DNA of 64,000 bases. It comes from Pollenia angustigena (taxonomy: Eukaryota > Arthropoda > Insecta > Diptera > Polleniidae). The stretch lies in the NCBI GenBank assembly GCA_930367215.1, contig OV884056.1, forward strand, positions 41,416,308 through 41,480,307. Reading direction: 5' to 3'. Made by a program: the position numbers and the translations under genes. Every line of letters starts with the position of its first letter. Within the stretch, counting starts at the first letter, position 1. The notes beneath the pieces are model-generated. The model made no database searches and was not told where the DNA came from. It worked only from the letters and a program-made list of their open reading frames with translations. Shown here piece by piece: positions 20,966-32,800 of this stretch.

Positions 20966-21822
20966 GGTATAAAAACAAGTACCTGGACCCTAGGGTGATA
21001 AAAAATTTAAAAATAAGAAGAAACTACAAAGTGAAAAAAGTGGTGCAAACGCAAAGTTCGAGTTATGCCTTATAAGTTTTCATATACATATGTATATGTA
21101 CGTACCTTTAAGGATTTTCTTAAGGCCTATCCAATAGGTCTGCTTACTTCTACAACAATACAACTATACAAAAAACAACAGGCATTTTGTTTGTGTAAAA
21201 TTTCCCGCCGTTGTCAAAATATTACTACTACACAGGGAAAACAAAAGGAAAAATCCCTAAAACCCTCAGATAAGAGCGTGTTTTCCTATGAAACCGTCAA
21301 AAAATTATGTACTGAATATGAGCGTTTTAGGACTCCTAAATTTAACGATTTGTATGGCAAATTGTGAGGCTTTTTGCAATCATAACAACCTTTTAATAGA
21401 GTCATAAAAGAGGGATTTCGGAGCCAAAAAAGTGTTTATTTTTCTTGAAATTAGGGAATTCATTTTATATGTAAATTTGTGCTTTTTAGCTTTTAATGGA
21501 AAAGTTTTATTAATATATGTTTTGTGCATGTAAATCATAATCATTTTAAACAAATTTCAGCAGACAAAACCACCTAATTTTCTTTTAACAAAGGCTTCAA
21601 ATTGATAGAAATAAACCTACTTTTTGCACAATTTTATGAAATTATCAAGAAAAAGAAAACAAGCTACCGTTGCCCCTCTGAAAACTCTCATAAATAAGAA
21701 TTTTCTAGGAGTGTGCTCCTAAATTGCTCATAAAAATGAGTCTTTTTGGAGTCCTGAATTCTACAGGCTCCGAAATCAATCAGAATTGCTCATAAATTAG
21801 GAGGGTAATCATAAAACCCTAA
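20966..21822. other. Intergenic AT-rich stretch
   Basis: Between the transketolase promoter and ird5. An open frame at 21065-21367 (100 codons) resembles no known protein and lies in ordinary AT-rich DNA. Not supported as a gene. Confidence 0.35.
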
Positions 21823-21823
21823 C

Positions 21824-22070
21824 CAAGGTATATATATAGCAGGTAGTCTCGGAAAGCCAGCTGGTTATTTTTTATTTGCTTGTTTTGCGATACAAACTGT
21901 CAAATGTTGTATAGTAAACAAGTAAACAAGTTTTTTGTCTCTTTTCAACCCCTTTGCTGTTTGACAGTTCGTATCGCAAAACAACAATAAAAAGCCCTGT
22001 TGTTTGTTTTATTGTACAATTGTTGTAATCTCGCGGCTACCTGCTATAAATATACCTTGACCCTAACTAT
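21824..22070. mobile_element. MITE with AAGGTATATATATAGCAGG ends
   Basis: The outer arms (AAGGTATATATATAGCAGGT and, inverted, ACCTGCTATAAATATACCTT) enclose a second inverted pair, TTTTGCGATACAAACTGTCA and TGACAGTTCGTATCGCAAAA. A palindromic non-coding element of about 247 bp. Confidence 0.72.
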
Positions 22071-22120
22071 CTAAATATAAATTGGGCCGACTATCCATAG
22101 TTTTGCAGCTCTAACTGCCC

Positions 22121-22291
22121 GTCTACAACTGACATGATTTGCTGTTATAACTTGAAGTTATAAAAGCGTTGTTAAAACATTTGCATTAACAACCGTGTTA
22201 TAACATGAGAAAACTTCTAACATGATGAGTCTATACCTAACACTAACATCATATTAGTGTTAAAGTTAAGCATTTCATGTCAGTTGTAGAC
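22121..22291. mobile_element. MITE with GTCTACAACTGACATGA ends
   Basis: Perfect 17-bp inverted ends at 22121-22137 and 22275-22291; the interior also has inverted GTTATAAC/AACATGA-type sequence. 171 bp, no coding content. Confidence 0.75.
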
Positions 22292-23282
22292 TGCATGTAA
22301 TTCATATCATATTAATGCTATGTTCATACGACGATATAAACCACTGGTTTCGCTCTCTGAAAGTAGATTGCCAAACATGCTGTTCATACGATTCATTCTT
22401 GTTTCATTTTGACATTTTTTCGTGTTGTTTGTGTGATTTTTTTTAAGATAAAAAAGTAAATAAAACTTGAAAATATATTATTTATTACTTTTATTAATAT
22501 TATAATGTTAATTTTATCACTTTGTTTTATTAAACATCAATTTTTATTTTGTTATTTTCTTTGTTTTGATTTTTTTTTTGAGAGCTAGTTCAGATAAAAT
22601 AACGATAAATGTTATCGAAATGGGAGATGATAGTACATTTTCTTGTTTCGCAGCCTGTTTTAAAATGAAACGACCTGTTTTGCTCTCAAAATGTTGGTTG
22701 GGGAAACAAGTCGTTTCAATCATGTTTGGGGCGCAAAACAGGAATAAGAGAGCGAAACACGAATATTGCTGTCCGTGTGAAAATGGTATAAAGCTTTTCA
22801 ATAGATCTTGCATTACATATGTATATACTAAATTTATTTAAAAAATCTTAACCCATTAAGAATTCAATTAACGTTCGAGACAACAGCTGATTTCAAGGTT
22901 AGTGAGCAAATTTGTCGTTTATCTTTATAAATTGTTTTCTTGATGACATCTTGAAAGTAAATGGCTCAAAAATTGAATGCAGCCTACGTCACAGCTTTCA
23001 ATTTATGTAAATTTTGACAAGCAGTATATGTAAAAGAGGCTGAGTTCCAAAACATCATAATACTTTGCAGTCAAAGTCAAAAATGTATCATCAAGTTTAA
23101 CGCTGTACCGTTTGCTAATTGTGGACGCATCGCTAACATTTTTGGTGCACTTTCGGATAGATTACAACGTAGAATTTTTAATGGTTGCACTTAAGAATGC
23201 ATTTAAAAAAAGCGGGTTACTAAGCAACTGACGTTTTGGAACTCAATCAGACTATCAAGAACAACTTGAACGTGTGGCCGCA
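22292..23282. other. Intergenic stretch
   Basis: Contains a GTTCATACGA duplication (22322, 22381) and inverted GTTTCGCTCTCT (22348)/AGAGAGCGAAAC (22748), suggesting a degenerate element at about 22320-22790. Short overlapping open frames there are on both strands and look like by-products of it. No gene. Confidence 0.4.
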
Positions 23283-23840
23283 GGATTAGAGAAGTTTTAG
23301 TTAGCGAAGCCAGTGTTTGTTATACCATAAGGCCAGGAACAGAATTAAGAAGTGTTAGAAGTAGCTGAAGCTGAAAAATGCTCTGTAGCGCAACAAAGTT
23401 AAAAATTTCGAATTTTGCGCCTCAACTCCAACTGCAACGACTACTACAACTACGTATTCTGTTGACACCACTTTGAAACTGCCGTTTTTAACTTTTGACA
23501 GCTTGCCGCGCTATTCGTAACGTTGTACTACAGCGACTATTCTGTTCCCCACTTAAAGGAGAAAATCATTGCGCCTGGCCGAAGGCCGGCTATGCAGAGA
23601 TGCTTTAGTTAGTGAAACTGGTGTTTACTACACCATTGAGGAGAAAATGTTAGAGTCCGGCCGAAGGCCGTCTATCCATAGAAGCTTTAGAAGTAGTAGT
23701 AGATACCTGAAGAACAGGTCTGGCTGAGTTGACAGTCCTTGGTCGGTGTTCGTTGAACTCCGAGTCGTTCCAATGCGTAGAGCCGATTGTCGTGGAAACA
23801 AGAAGCTTTTGTTGGTGAAGCCGGTCTTTGTTATTTAACA
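23283..23840. repeat. Diverged relatives of the 82-bp fold-back unit
   Basis: Blocks GGCCGAAGGCCGGCTAT (about 23577), CCGGCCGAAGGCCGTCTAT (about 23657), TTAGCGAAGCCAGTGTTTGT (about 23302) and TGAAGCCGGTCTTTGTTAT (about 23815) are reverse-complement matches to the 82-bp unit at 18148-18475, interrupted by unrelated sequence. Confidence 0.65.
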
Positions 23841-25054
23841 AATTTTTATTTTCTACGCTGTTATTGGAATAAATTGAACAAATATTTACTTAGTGCACTT
23901 TCGTAACATTCTGATGTAAAATTTTGTAAAAACTGTAATGGGAGTTAGAGTTAAAAACTTGATATAAATTTTGTACATATATTCAGGCAGATCTACATAT
24001 TTAAAAGCTTTAAAATTATAGTGGCCATATATGTACGTTCAGCAATGAAGTGGAAAATTGCATATTTATATGAAAAATTAAGAGGTCCATAACACGAAAA
24101 CTATGTGTTTGTGCCACTTTTTCGGTTTACATTTTCGTTTTATTTTTCAATATTCTATTTCTAGGTATGTACTTTTTTATTTGGACTTGCGTCGGTAAAC
24201 TAGATTTGTTCCAAAATGTTTATTTAAATTCCTTAAAATATTTGTTTTCAGGAAAAAGAGCGCAGGATCTGATTAATTATTATAATAACATGTATGGTTC
24301 ATGCGTTTTCATATTTTTGTTGAAAATCTTATTTAATTCACTAAAATATTAGTATATATTTTTATTTTGCGTTGAGCACGTGTTATCAAAAAACATAACG
24401 AGTGCTATATTAGTCATACAAAAAGTCACGAAGTTATAAAAATATGAAAAAAATCTTTAAATTTGTAAAATGTTTGAAAAATTAAAATCTGTAAATTTAC
24501 CTGCTTATAAAATAAGGTTTTTTGCCTAGCAATTTTAGTGTTTAAAGCTCGAAATGTCAACCATTCTTAGCAACACACTAACAAATCAAAACAAATAAGC
24601 TCGAAATATCAAAATCAGATGCTGTTTTGATACCACCTGTGCTTAATTCACTTTGAGATTAGTGTACTTTTTATATCATCACTGATTTGGTTATCTTTAT
24701 AGTCCGGCAACTCCTTAAAAGCAACAAGTGAACAGCTGTGAACTGTAATCAGCGTTGCCGTTAACATTTTTTAAAATAGGACACAAAACGAGTTTTTTTA
24801 TAAACGGGGCCACAAAAGGGTACTAAAAACGGGTCATATATTTAATATACAAACAAAATATGAATAATTCAATTATAAGTAAAATAATAAAATGTTTAAA
24901 AAATTTTAGAAATTTTTAAATTCGAAAAACAAGTTAAGCTGAAAAACTTGTATTAGTATAATACAAGCAAAGAATTTAAGTAATGGCTTAAGTCTAGTTT
25001 ACCAACGCAGCTCCAAATAAAAAAAGTACATAGGGTATAGAAAATTAAAAAAAA
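23841..25054. other. Intergenic AT-rich stretch
   Basis: No supported gene or element. A 61-codon frame at 24167-24352 is low complexity in character. Confidence 0.35.
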
Positions 25055-25150
25055 AGCGAAGCCGGAGTTTGTTATACCATAGAGGAAAAAATTCATGAGC
25101 CCGGCCGAAGGCCGCCTATGTGTAGAAGCTTTCTTTAGCGAAGCTGGGGT
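25055..25150. repeat. One diverged 82-bp unit
   Basis: GCGAAGCCGGAGTTTGTTAT, CATAGAGGAAAAAATTC and CCCGGCCGAAGGCCGCCTAT line up in order with the reverse complement of the unit in the fold-back element at 17744-18854. Confidence 0.7.
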
Positions 25151-25284
25151 TTATTTGATTTAATTTTTATTACCTAGTGCACTTGCGTAACATTTTGATT
25201 TAAAATTTTGTAAAAACTGTATTAGCAGCTAAAGAGTTAAAAAGTTTTAATAAAATTTTGTATTCCCAAAAATTACTTTGATAA

Positions 25285-25659
25285 CCCTGCAAATAAAATT
25301 GGACCACCTGATCCATTTTGATAAAATGAACTACTCCATGGACTGGTCCGATGTAATGCAAGCATGGACCATTTCATTGTTAAAAAGTGTTTGTAGTGAG
25401 ACGACATGACATGTCTTCGTTTTTAACATGCTTTCGTTTTTAAACGACTTCAAAACTAATCCTCTTGAGTATACCATGGAGTAGTTTTAAAACTACTCCT
25501 TAGTGGTCCAAAGGTGGGTTATATGGTCCTCTCCTAGGACATCGTAATGTTAAATAGACCATGTTTTTTCCATACGTTTGGGTTAGTTTTGGACTAGTCC
25601 TGGTCCCTTGTGGACTACTCTTTACACGCGTGTTTGGACTGGTCCTATTATTTACAGGG
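25285..25659. mobile_element. MITE with CCCTGCAAATAA ends
   Basis: Left CCCTGCAAATAAAATTGGAC; right end, reading inward, CCCTGTAAATAATAGGACCA. The interior is rich in GGACTAGTCC/GGACCA motifs in both orientations (subterminal repeats). No target duplication was found by eye. Confidence 0.65.
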
Positions 25660-25765
25660 AATAAACAGGCAAGTGCACGGCTTAAAAAAACTAAAACTGG
25701 CAAGACTTTATTATTTAAAGCAGATTGTTTTTGTTTTTTCTTAACCTACTTACAACTACAATTAA

Positions 25766-26190
25766 CTAGATGACCCTTGCGAACATTTCGCACCTTTAGT
25801 TGTAATTTTTGTAACATAAAATGAAAATAATTAATAGAAATTTTAGTAACTTCAATACATTTTATTAAAAGTATAAAAATATTAGAAATCATAATATATA
25901 TCATACATATTTACATACATACATACATATGTTTAAATGCTTTTATAAAACTTCTTTGAATACAATGTTAGAGGTAATGACATGATCATCGTTAACTTTT
26001 TGCCCGTACGAATCCTTAATAAAAACAAAAATTTTTTATCAATGAAAATATTAATTTTTCAATTTCTAATTATTTTTCGTCATTAGTGTTAGAAATAAGC
26101 TTTAAAATGAGATATCATTCATTAAATTTGATGCGGTGGTATGGGAGATATTTGCAACCGACAAAAAAAGTGCTTTAGATGATGTTGAAA
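25766..26190. repeat. CTAGATGACCC repeat with transposase-like tail
   Basis: Starts CTAGATGACCCTTGCGAACA and ends near GATGCGGTGGTATGGGAG...CAACCGACAAAAAAAGTG. A near-identical segment, shorter by an internal deletion, lies at 53670-53925, next to a PIF/Harbinger-like transposase fragment. Probably a truncated transposon end. Confidence 0.6.
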
Positions 26191-26689
26191 GAATTTCAAC
26201 CAATTGTAGTGGGGAATGTAAGAAAAGATAGACTCACTGTTTATTGTTGATGTTTTTGTTTAAACTTTGATATTGTTACAAGTAGAACTGTTGCATTTAA
26301 TTCTTAAACGTTTAACAGGTTTATTTGGTTTAATAAATATTTACGTTAAATATATTTTTCAATTTTCCGACTTTGTTCAAACAATTCCAATATAATCAGG
26401 CATAAAAAGCCAAAATGTCCTCAAAAACGGTTCAAATTGGCGGCTTAAAATTACAACGGTAACGCTGTCAGTGTTTTTTTTAACAATTATTTGATCAAAA
26501 CAAAATAAATTTTTTGGTTTGGTTTTCATTGTTTATTAATTTTGCTTTGTGTTTATATGTTAAAGTTGTTCGGTGTTAAATATTAATTTATTCTTTACGT
26601 GCTTTTTCCTGTATATATGTTTTTTTTAATTTTTGTGGATAAACACAATAATAAGGAAAGATTTTGTTTTCATTTTTGTTTATATAAAA
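26191..26689 (+). promoter_or_regulatory. Upstream and 5' UTR region of ird5
   Basis: AT-rich DNA directly upstream of the ird5 start codon. No TATA box, Inr or kappa-B site is convincing by eye. Position only. Confidence 0.25.
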
Positions 26690-26804
26690 ATGATTAAACA
26701 TCCGTTAACATCATATGGGCACTGGCAATATGTTAAGGCTTTAGGATCGGGCGCATTCGGCGAAGTACATCAGTGGAAAAATGTTATTACTGGTGAAGAA
26801 ATTG
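26690..26804 (+). CDS. ird5: ird5 coding exon 1
   Basis: ATG at 26690 opens MIKHPLTSYGHWQYVKALGS, then GAFGEVHQWKNVITGEEI; donor GTATGT at 26805. Contains the glycine-rich loop. An ATG further upstream in the same frame is not needed: this start gives the usual distance from N-terminus to kinase domain. Confidence 0.9.
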
Positions 26805-29800
26805 GTATGTATAATAATTTACATACATAAATTTGGAACCACGAAGCCATTCGGTGTAAAATTTATTGATGAATCACAAGAAATTCTCAGAATTCGTTAA
26901 AATAAATACTGTGTAAAGACGCGTTTTATATTTTAGTGTTTTTTGATATTGTGCAGTGATTTTGTGCACTGTTGCTAAAACAGCTAGACAACAGATACAA
27001 TTTTTAAATGTTGAAATTTTTTCAAAACACCAGTAGATTACGTTAAATTACCTATATAAAATTATGAATGAAAACAAAATAGTAATGCATTAAATTGCTT
27101 AAAAACAAGTTAGAATGCTTTATTCGGATGTAACAAATATTTGATACCCTCCACCACAGTATATTTCAGGAGTCTACTCTTTATAAGATCTGTAAATTAT
27201 CGACCTTTTTAAAATTATTGGTTGACCATCAGAAAGTCTTATGCTTTTATTTATAGTCATATTTGATTAAAATATCATAATTCGTAACAGTTTAAGCCGC
27301 ATTAATATGATTTTCAGGAGGGGCATTTGTATTGAGCCCATGGTAAATTATGGATCAATCGGCACAAAATTCTGGTATTAAAAAAACTAAAAAATCCAGT
27401 TTTATCACTAAAGCATTATTCGTTACGGTTTTACGCGAACTAAAGTGTTTTCCGAATATTCACTTTATATGGGGCTTTTGGTTAATTACGGACCGATCTT
27501 TACGAAGTTTTCTGCTGTAATTTCTAGTCTTATAAAACTATGACATGCCGAATATTATTACAATGGCGTTATTCGTTACAGTTTAAGGCGTACCAAAGTG
27601 TTTTTCGATAGTGGCCTTTATATTTGGCCTATGGTAAAATTTGAACCGATCATCTTTATCAGAGAACAATTTAGCATAAAATTTTATTTTCTCTTTACGA
27701 ATGATATTTTTGGCCCTGTTTCGATACCTGCAAAAAATAGCCCAGTTTTCGGTAGATCTGCTAGATAAAAAAGCTGAATACGCCAAGTCTCTAAGGGATG
27801 TAGCCAATAAAATAGCCCTAGACTTCATCCAAGTATTATTTCTAGTCATACCTATAGAACGAATTGCGTTATCAATCCATGCATTTCGGCACGATTAACA
27901 TTAGTTTATGTACAAAAATTATCAATATTTTAATGTGCTGGTTCTATATTTGGTTTCATAACTCTTACCGTACTGAACCGATTTGCTGGATTTCAATCCC
28001 ACACTACTTAGGATTGCTTAATTTGACACGAAAATTGTTCTTTTCTTTTGAGTTGTTTAAAATTGAGCGTATTTTCTACAGACAGACTCGAAAAAAATAT
28101 TGCCTTTTAATATTTATTATAAAAGGGCGAAAAAAACTTAAACTTTTTTTATACAAATTTTACAATTCTAAAAAATTTAAAACAAAAATTAGATGTTTTT
28201 TTGCCTTTTAATACGCCACCACAATAGAGTGACGGGTTTGTTTGGTCCTAGACCCACATTTTTGTGTACCGATCGACTCAGAATTACATTCTAATTTCAA
28301 TTGGCCCCCATACAAACTTCTTCCCGGAATAGTTTTTGTGCCCATAAACAATTATTAATTTGGTATTTTAATTAAATTTGGTTAAAAAATATTTTTTGCA
28401 ACATAAATCGTCTTACCAAACACCACTTCCGTAAACAACTTAAAATCCCATAACCACTTTAAAAATGTTGGTTATTGGCGACGATAACTTTTATAGTGAA
28501 AAAATTTATACTGGTAGGTCCAGAATTGAAAATAGTCCCATATAAACCTTCTCTCAAAAATTGCTTTAGCACGAACAAAATTTATAAAAGATGTTGATAT
28601 GAAGACAATATTCAAAAAACCCTTTTTGAATCTTTACTTCATAACATAATTTTCTTTAGTCGGCTTTATGATTGGCAATGGGTCCCAAATAGGGTATACT
28701 CTTGAAAATTTGTCTTTTTTTCTGGATCGGTGATGTAATTAACAAGTCCGTAATAGGGAATGCTAAATCTATTTCTATTCCAACCGAAAATTGATTTTGT
28801 GTTAAAAAACATCTAAAAATCGTATACGATTTTATACCGAAATGGGTTATTGGGCTTCTAAAATCAACATAATATTATAGAAACACAACAGGTGAATCAA
28901 ACCATGGCATTCTGTGGAATAACGCTAATTTTTCAAAAGACCAGTGTGAGAGCTTTATTTAAATCTGGTTATTAGCAGAATGAGAAAACAAAGTAATTTA
29001 TACTCACAAATACGAAATTCCAAGGAAATACTTTTTTTCAAAGCAAACATAAGAATAGTAATAATTCTTTAAATTAATCATACCCATACATTAATTAATT
29101 TGCAATATTTTGAGATGTTTTTGGTTGCCAACAAATGTTTAAGTAAATTGTAAAATATTAATAATTTTTTGGAAATTTAATATTGCAAATACATGGCAAC
29201 TACAAATTTACCAACTTTTTTATAGTTATTTTAAGCAATTAAAGAGTGCAATATGTTTTTTTTTTAGAAATTGGGAATTATTTCCTTGTGAAGGTTACTT
29301 TATATTATTATAAACATTTTTTTCATTTTTCGAATTTATTCTATGAGTTAAATTTCAGTTATGTATTTTGTAAAGCTTTTTTGTAATAGTTCTATTCCTT
29401 TAATTTTTCAGAAATGAGTTTATACACTACCAGACTATTATATTGTATTTTCTTTTTACATTTTACCTTAGCCTTCCTTTGGAAAGCAATGAGGTATATT
29501 GAATGTTCAGAAAAATTTACAATTATTAGACACCAGCAGAATGTAATGCATTTTCTGGCCCGCTACGGCCTTCGTCAGCATTCTTTGTGTCTCACTGGAT
29601 AGTGTTACTTTATAAATTGAATGTATTTAACTCAACTATTTTAACAATTAGAAATTGGGAATTATTTCCTTGTGAAGGTTACTTTATATTATTATAAACA
29701 TTTTTTTTTTAAATTGAAATTTTTTACAGTCCAGACGAACACTTTATTTATTTATATATGTGACAGCGCATAGAGAAAGGGACCAGGAAGGTAAAGGGAA

Positions 29801-32800
29801 CAGTAAAAACCAAATACATAAAACAAGATGTAGGGACGACCTACGCGCGTTTTCAAGGTTGACCAACAAGATTGAGATGTGTCGCTTTCAAATGACACCA
29901 ATACCAACACGCTCAGTGATGGTACACCAAAGATACACGTGTTTTAATCTCTAAAATGGCAAAACCCTTAGGTCCCTTTGTATTTTTCGCGTCACATATG
30001 TGTTAATATTTTTTTAATTTTTTTTTTTAATTTACAGCTACCAAACGTTTAAAGGCAAATCCAAAACTAAAGCCGGATGAAATAAACATTTTACACAAAC
30101 GTTGGTTAATCGAATACAAATGGATGCAAAATCTTCAAATAAATTTTATTGTCGGTGCCGTAAAAATTGATGATGCCGACTTTCTTAACTATTTAGCCGA
30201 ACAAAATAATAATGAATTACCAGTAATAATAATGGAATATTGTAATGGTGGTGACCTAAGAGGTCATTTAAATAAATTCGTTAATTTAAATGGCTTAATA
30301 GAGTTTGAAGTTCGTAAAATTTTGTGTGCGGTTTTGCGTGCCACAGAATACCTACATGAAAACTGTAATATCGAACATAGAGATATTAAACCGGAAAATA
30401 TTGTTTTGCATATTTCGGGAAATGAAAAGAGCTATAAGGTAAATTACGTTAATAATGAAAATAATTTTTTTAACTTTTAGTTAATAAACCATTAATGAAA
30501 ACAAGTGAATTTTTTTGCAAAATGTCGACAAGCGATAATCCACTGAGTACTAAAACTTCTTAAGTTGTATTTTCAATAACACATAAAGTTGCACCAGGAA
30601 AGTTGAGGATGGGTAGGTAGAGAGGCTGATCTTAAATTAATCTTTACACACTTATCCAGAGACCAGTATGGTCCACTGTGACACCTTGAAAAGTAAGAGA
30701 AATTAAGCAATTATTAGAAGCAAAGGGACAACACAAGAAATGGTAGTGGAAACTACCATCAGACAAGAAAAAAACAAACTTACTCAGCATAATAGCCTTA
30801 CACAAGTGCAGTTTCCAGCCGCCAGCGTCATGCTCATAACGAATACCGTCAGATTCTCTAGTACACAGCACGAGATATCTCAAAATTCGCCTATGAACGT
30901 ATACCCAGCCTGCTGTTCTATAACCTAGGATAGTGACACAGTATTTGCTCTTCTCCGTGTCCTCGCAGAACTTAAATAAATCCGATGAGTCAGATTCCAG
31001 TAACACCGCCATCCGGCATATCATGCAGTGGCCCGTGATAATACTTATTATGGTTATAAAGGCCTTACTCCTGCCTTGTAGTAAACTAGAATCGGTTTTC
31101 CTGAGCACCGGCCATAACGTCCGTGATACTTTGCGATCCATTCTATTCTTACTAATCGTCCCCAGATAGGAACGTTGAAAAAATAGGTATTTCATTTGCT
31201 CAGTAGATTTTACGGATAGGTTAGGTTAGGTTAAGAAGGGTTATGCGCCCAAGGGCACACTTCCACTCGGAGACCAATATGGTCCATTGTGAATCCCTTC
31301 AATTAAAAGAAAAAAGAAAAGACAGTAAAGAAAAGAAGTATGAGATGAATAGAATCAAGAAAGATAGAAAGTTAGAAAATTTCGCGTAGAACTATTGCCC
31401 TCTCTACAGTCCCCTCAACAGAAACAACCGCACTATTTCCCCACTATGCACCCCAGTTCGTCGTGAAACCTATCTCCTATCCAATCTGCCTGAGACCCTG
31501 CATCCTGGGACAATGGCACAGTACATGCTCGATCGTCTCCAGCTCCTCTGAATCATCGCACAATCTGCAGAAGTCTGGTATGGCGTTGTCCCATCTGCCC
31601 GCAAAAGCTCTGACAGGACAATGACCCGTCAAGAACCCTATAAGCGTTCTAAGACTACCCCTACCCAATCCCAGTAGAACCCTGGTTGCTCCGCGTCCAA
31701 TCTTGGCCATAGTGCCCTGGACACCCTGCAATCCGTTCTGTCCCTCCAGAATCGGTTAACGTCATCACGGAATTTCTCCCGTATCACCCCATAGTAGTAA
31801 CATAGGGGGCTTGACCCCCTGTCCCTTACCGGTAAGTCCAGTCCCTTACCCCCTCTTGCGAGTTCGTCAGCCACCTCATTTCCATCAACCATGCAGTGTC
31901 CAGGTACCCAACACAGCCTTACATTGAATGCCTCCATGAGTCCACCAAGAGCATTCCTACACCTAACGACCTGGCACGATCGCACTGTATAATTTGTCAA
32001 TGCCCTAAGCACCGCCTGACTATCTACGTAAATTGTCACCACAGATCCACCCACGATGTGTTCCAGTATCACCTCCGTACTGCCCACCCCTCAAATAGTC
32101 CATTGGATCCGCTCCAAATTTCCCTATCCGGGAACTCCACTGGTGGTGTTGCACCGAAGTCCAGGGTCATAGTCTTATGATCCGAAATTCCCTCAAGAAT
32201 AATACCCTGATCAAGCAGACCCATCTCGAACAAAATTCTCGTGTGATCATCCCGCCTAGGTCTAACCAAGGAAGACTCGTAAAGTCTAAGTAAGTTCCTA
32301 GCAGCCACACTCCTCACATAATGCTCAATAGGGGACAGATATAGTAGGATGTCCAGCGCTGCCTTCGAAGTGTTTCTCCTTGCGCCTGTGATGCCAAGAG
32401 ATGCACTTCTTTGAACCTTGCTGAGCATCCTCCTACAGCTATCTACTCCCAACGCACCCCACCCAACAGCGCATCTATAGGTAAGTATAGGCCTAACCAC
32501 CGATATGTAAATCCAGTTTACCATATCCAGCCTCAGACCCCAGTTCTTACCAATGGAGTTCCTGCATGTGTAGTATGCATTGAGTCCCCTTCTCATCCTC
32601 TCCTGAGTATTTCTCTTCCAAGACAGTTTGCAGTCCAGAAAGTTACCCAAATACTTTGCTCCGTCCGATAGAGGTAACTCGACGCCATCTAGCACTGGCC
32701 CCCTAAATCCCTCTATCCTATACCTTCTGGTAAATAGCACCAGCTCAGTCTGCACAGGGTTAACACCTAGTCCCCTATCCTTTGCCCATGACGAGAGTTC

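Noticed and set aside
21065..21367. 100-codon open frame upstream of ird5
   Set aside because: No recognisable domain, ordinary AT-rich composition, no splice or promoter support.
25766..26190. A Helitron 5' end at CTAGATGACCC
   Set aside because: Only two copies are visible here and neither has the expected TC start or a partner 3' end; left as an unclassified repeat.
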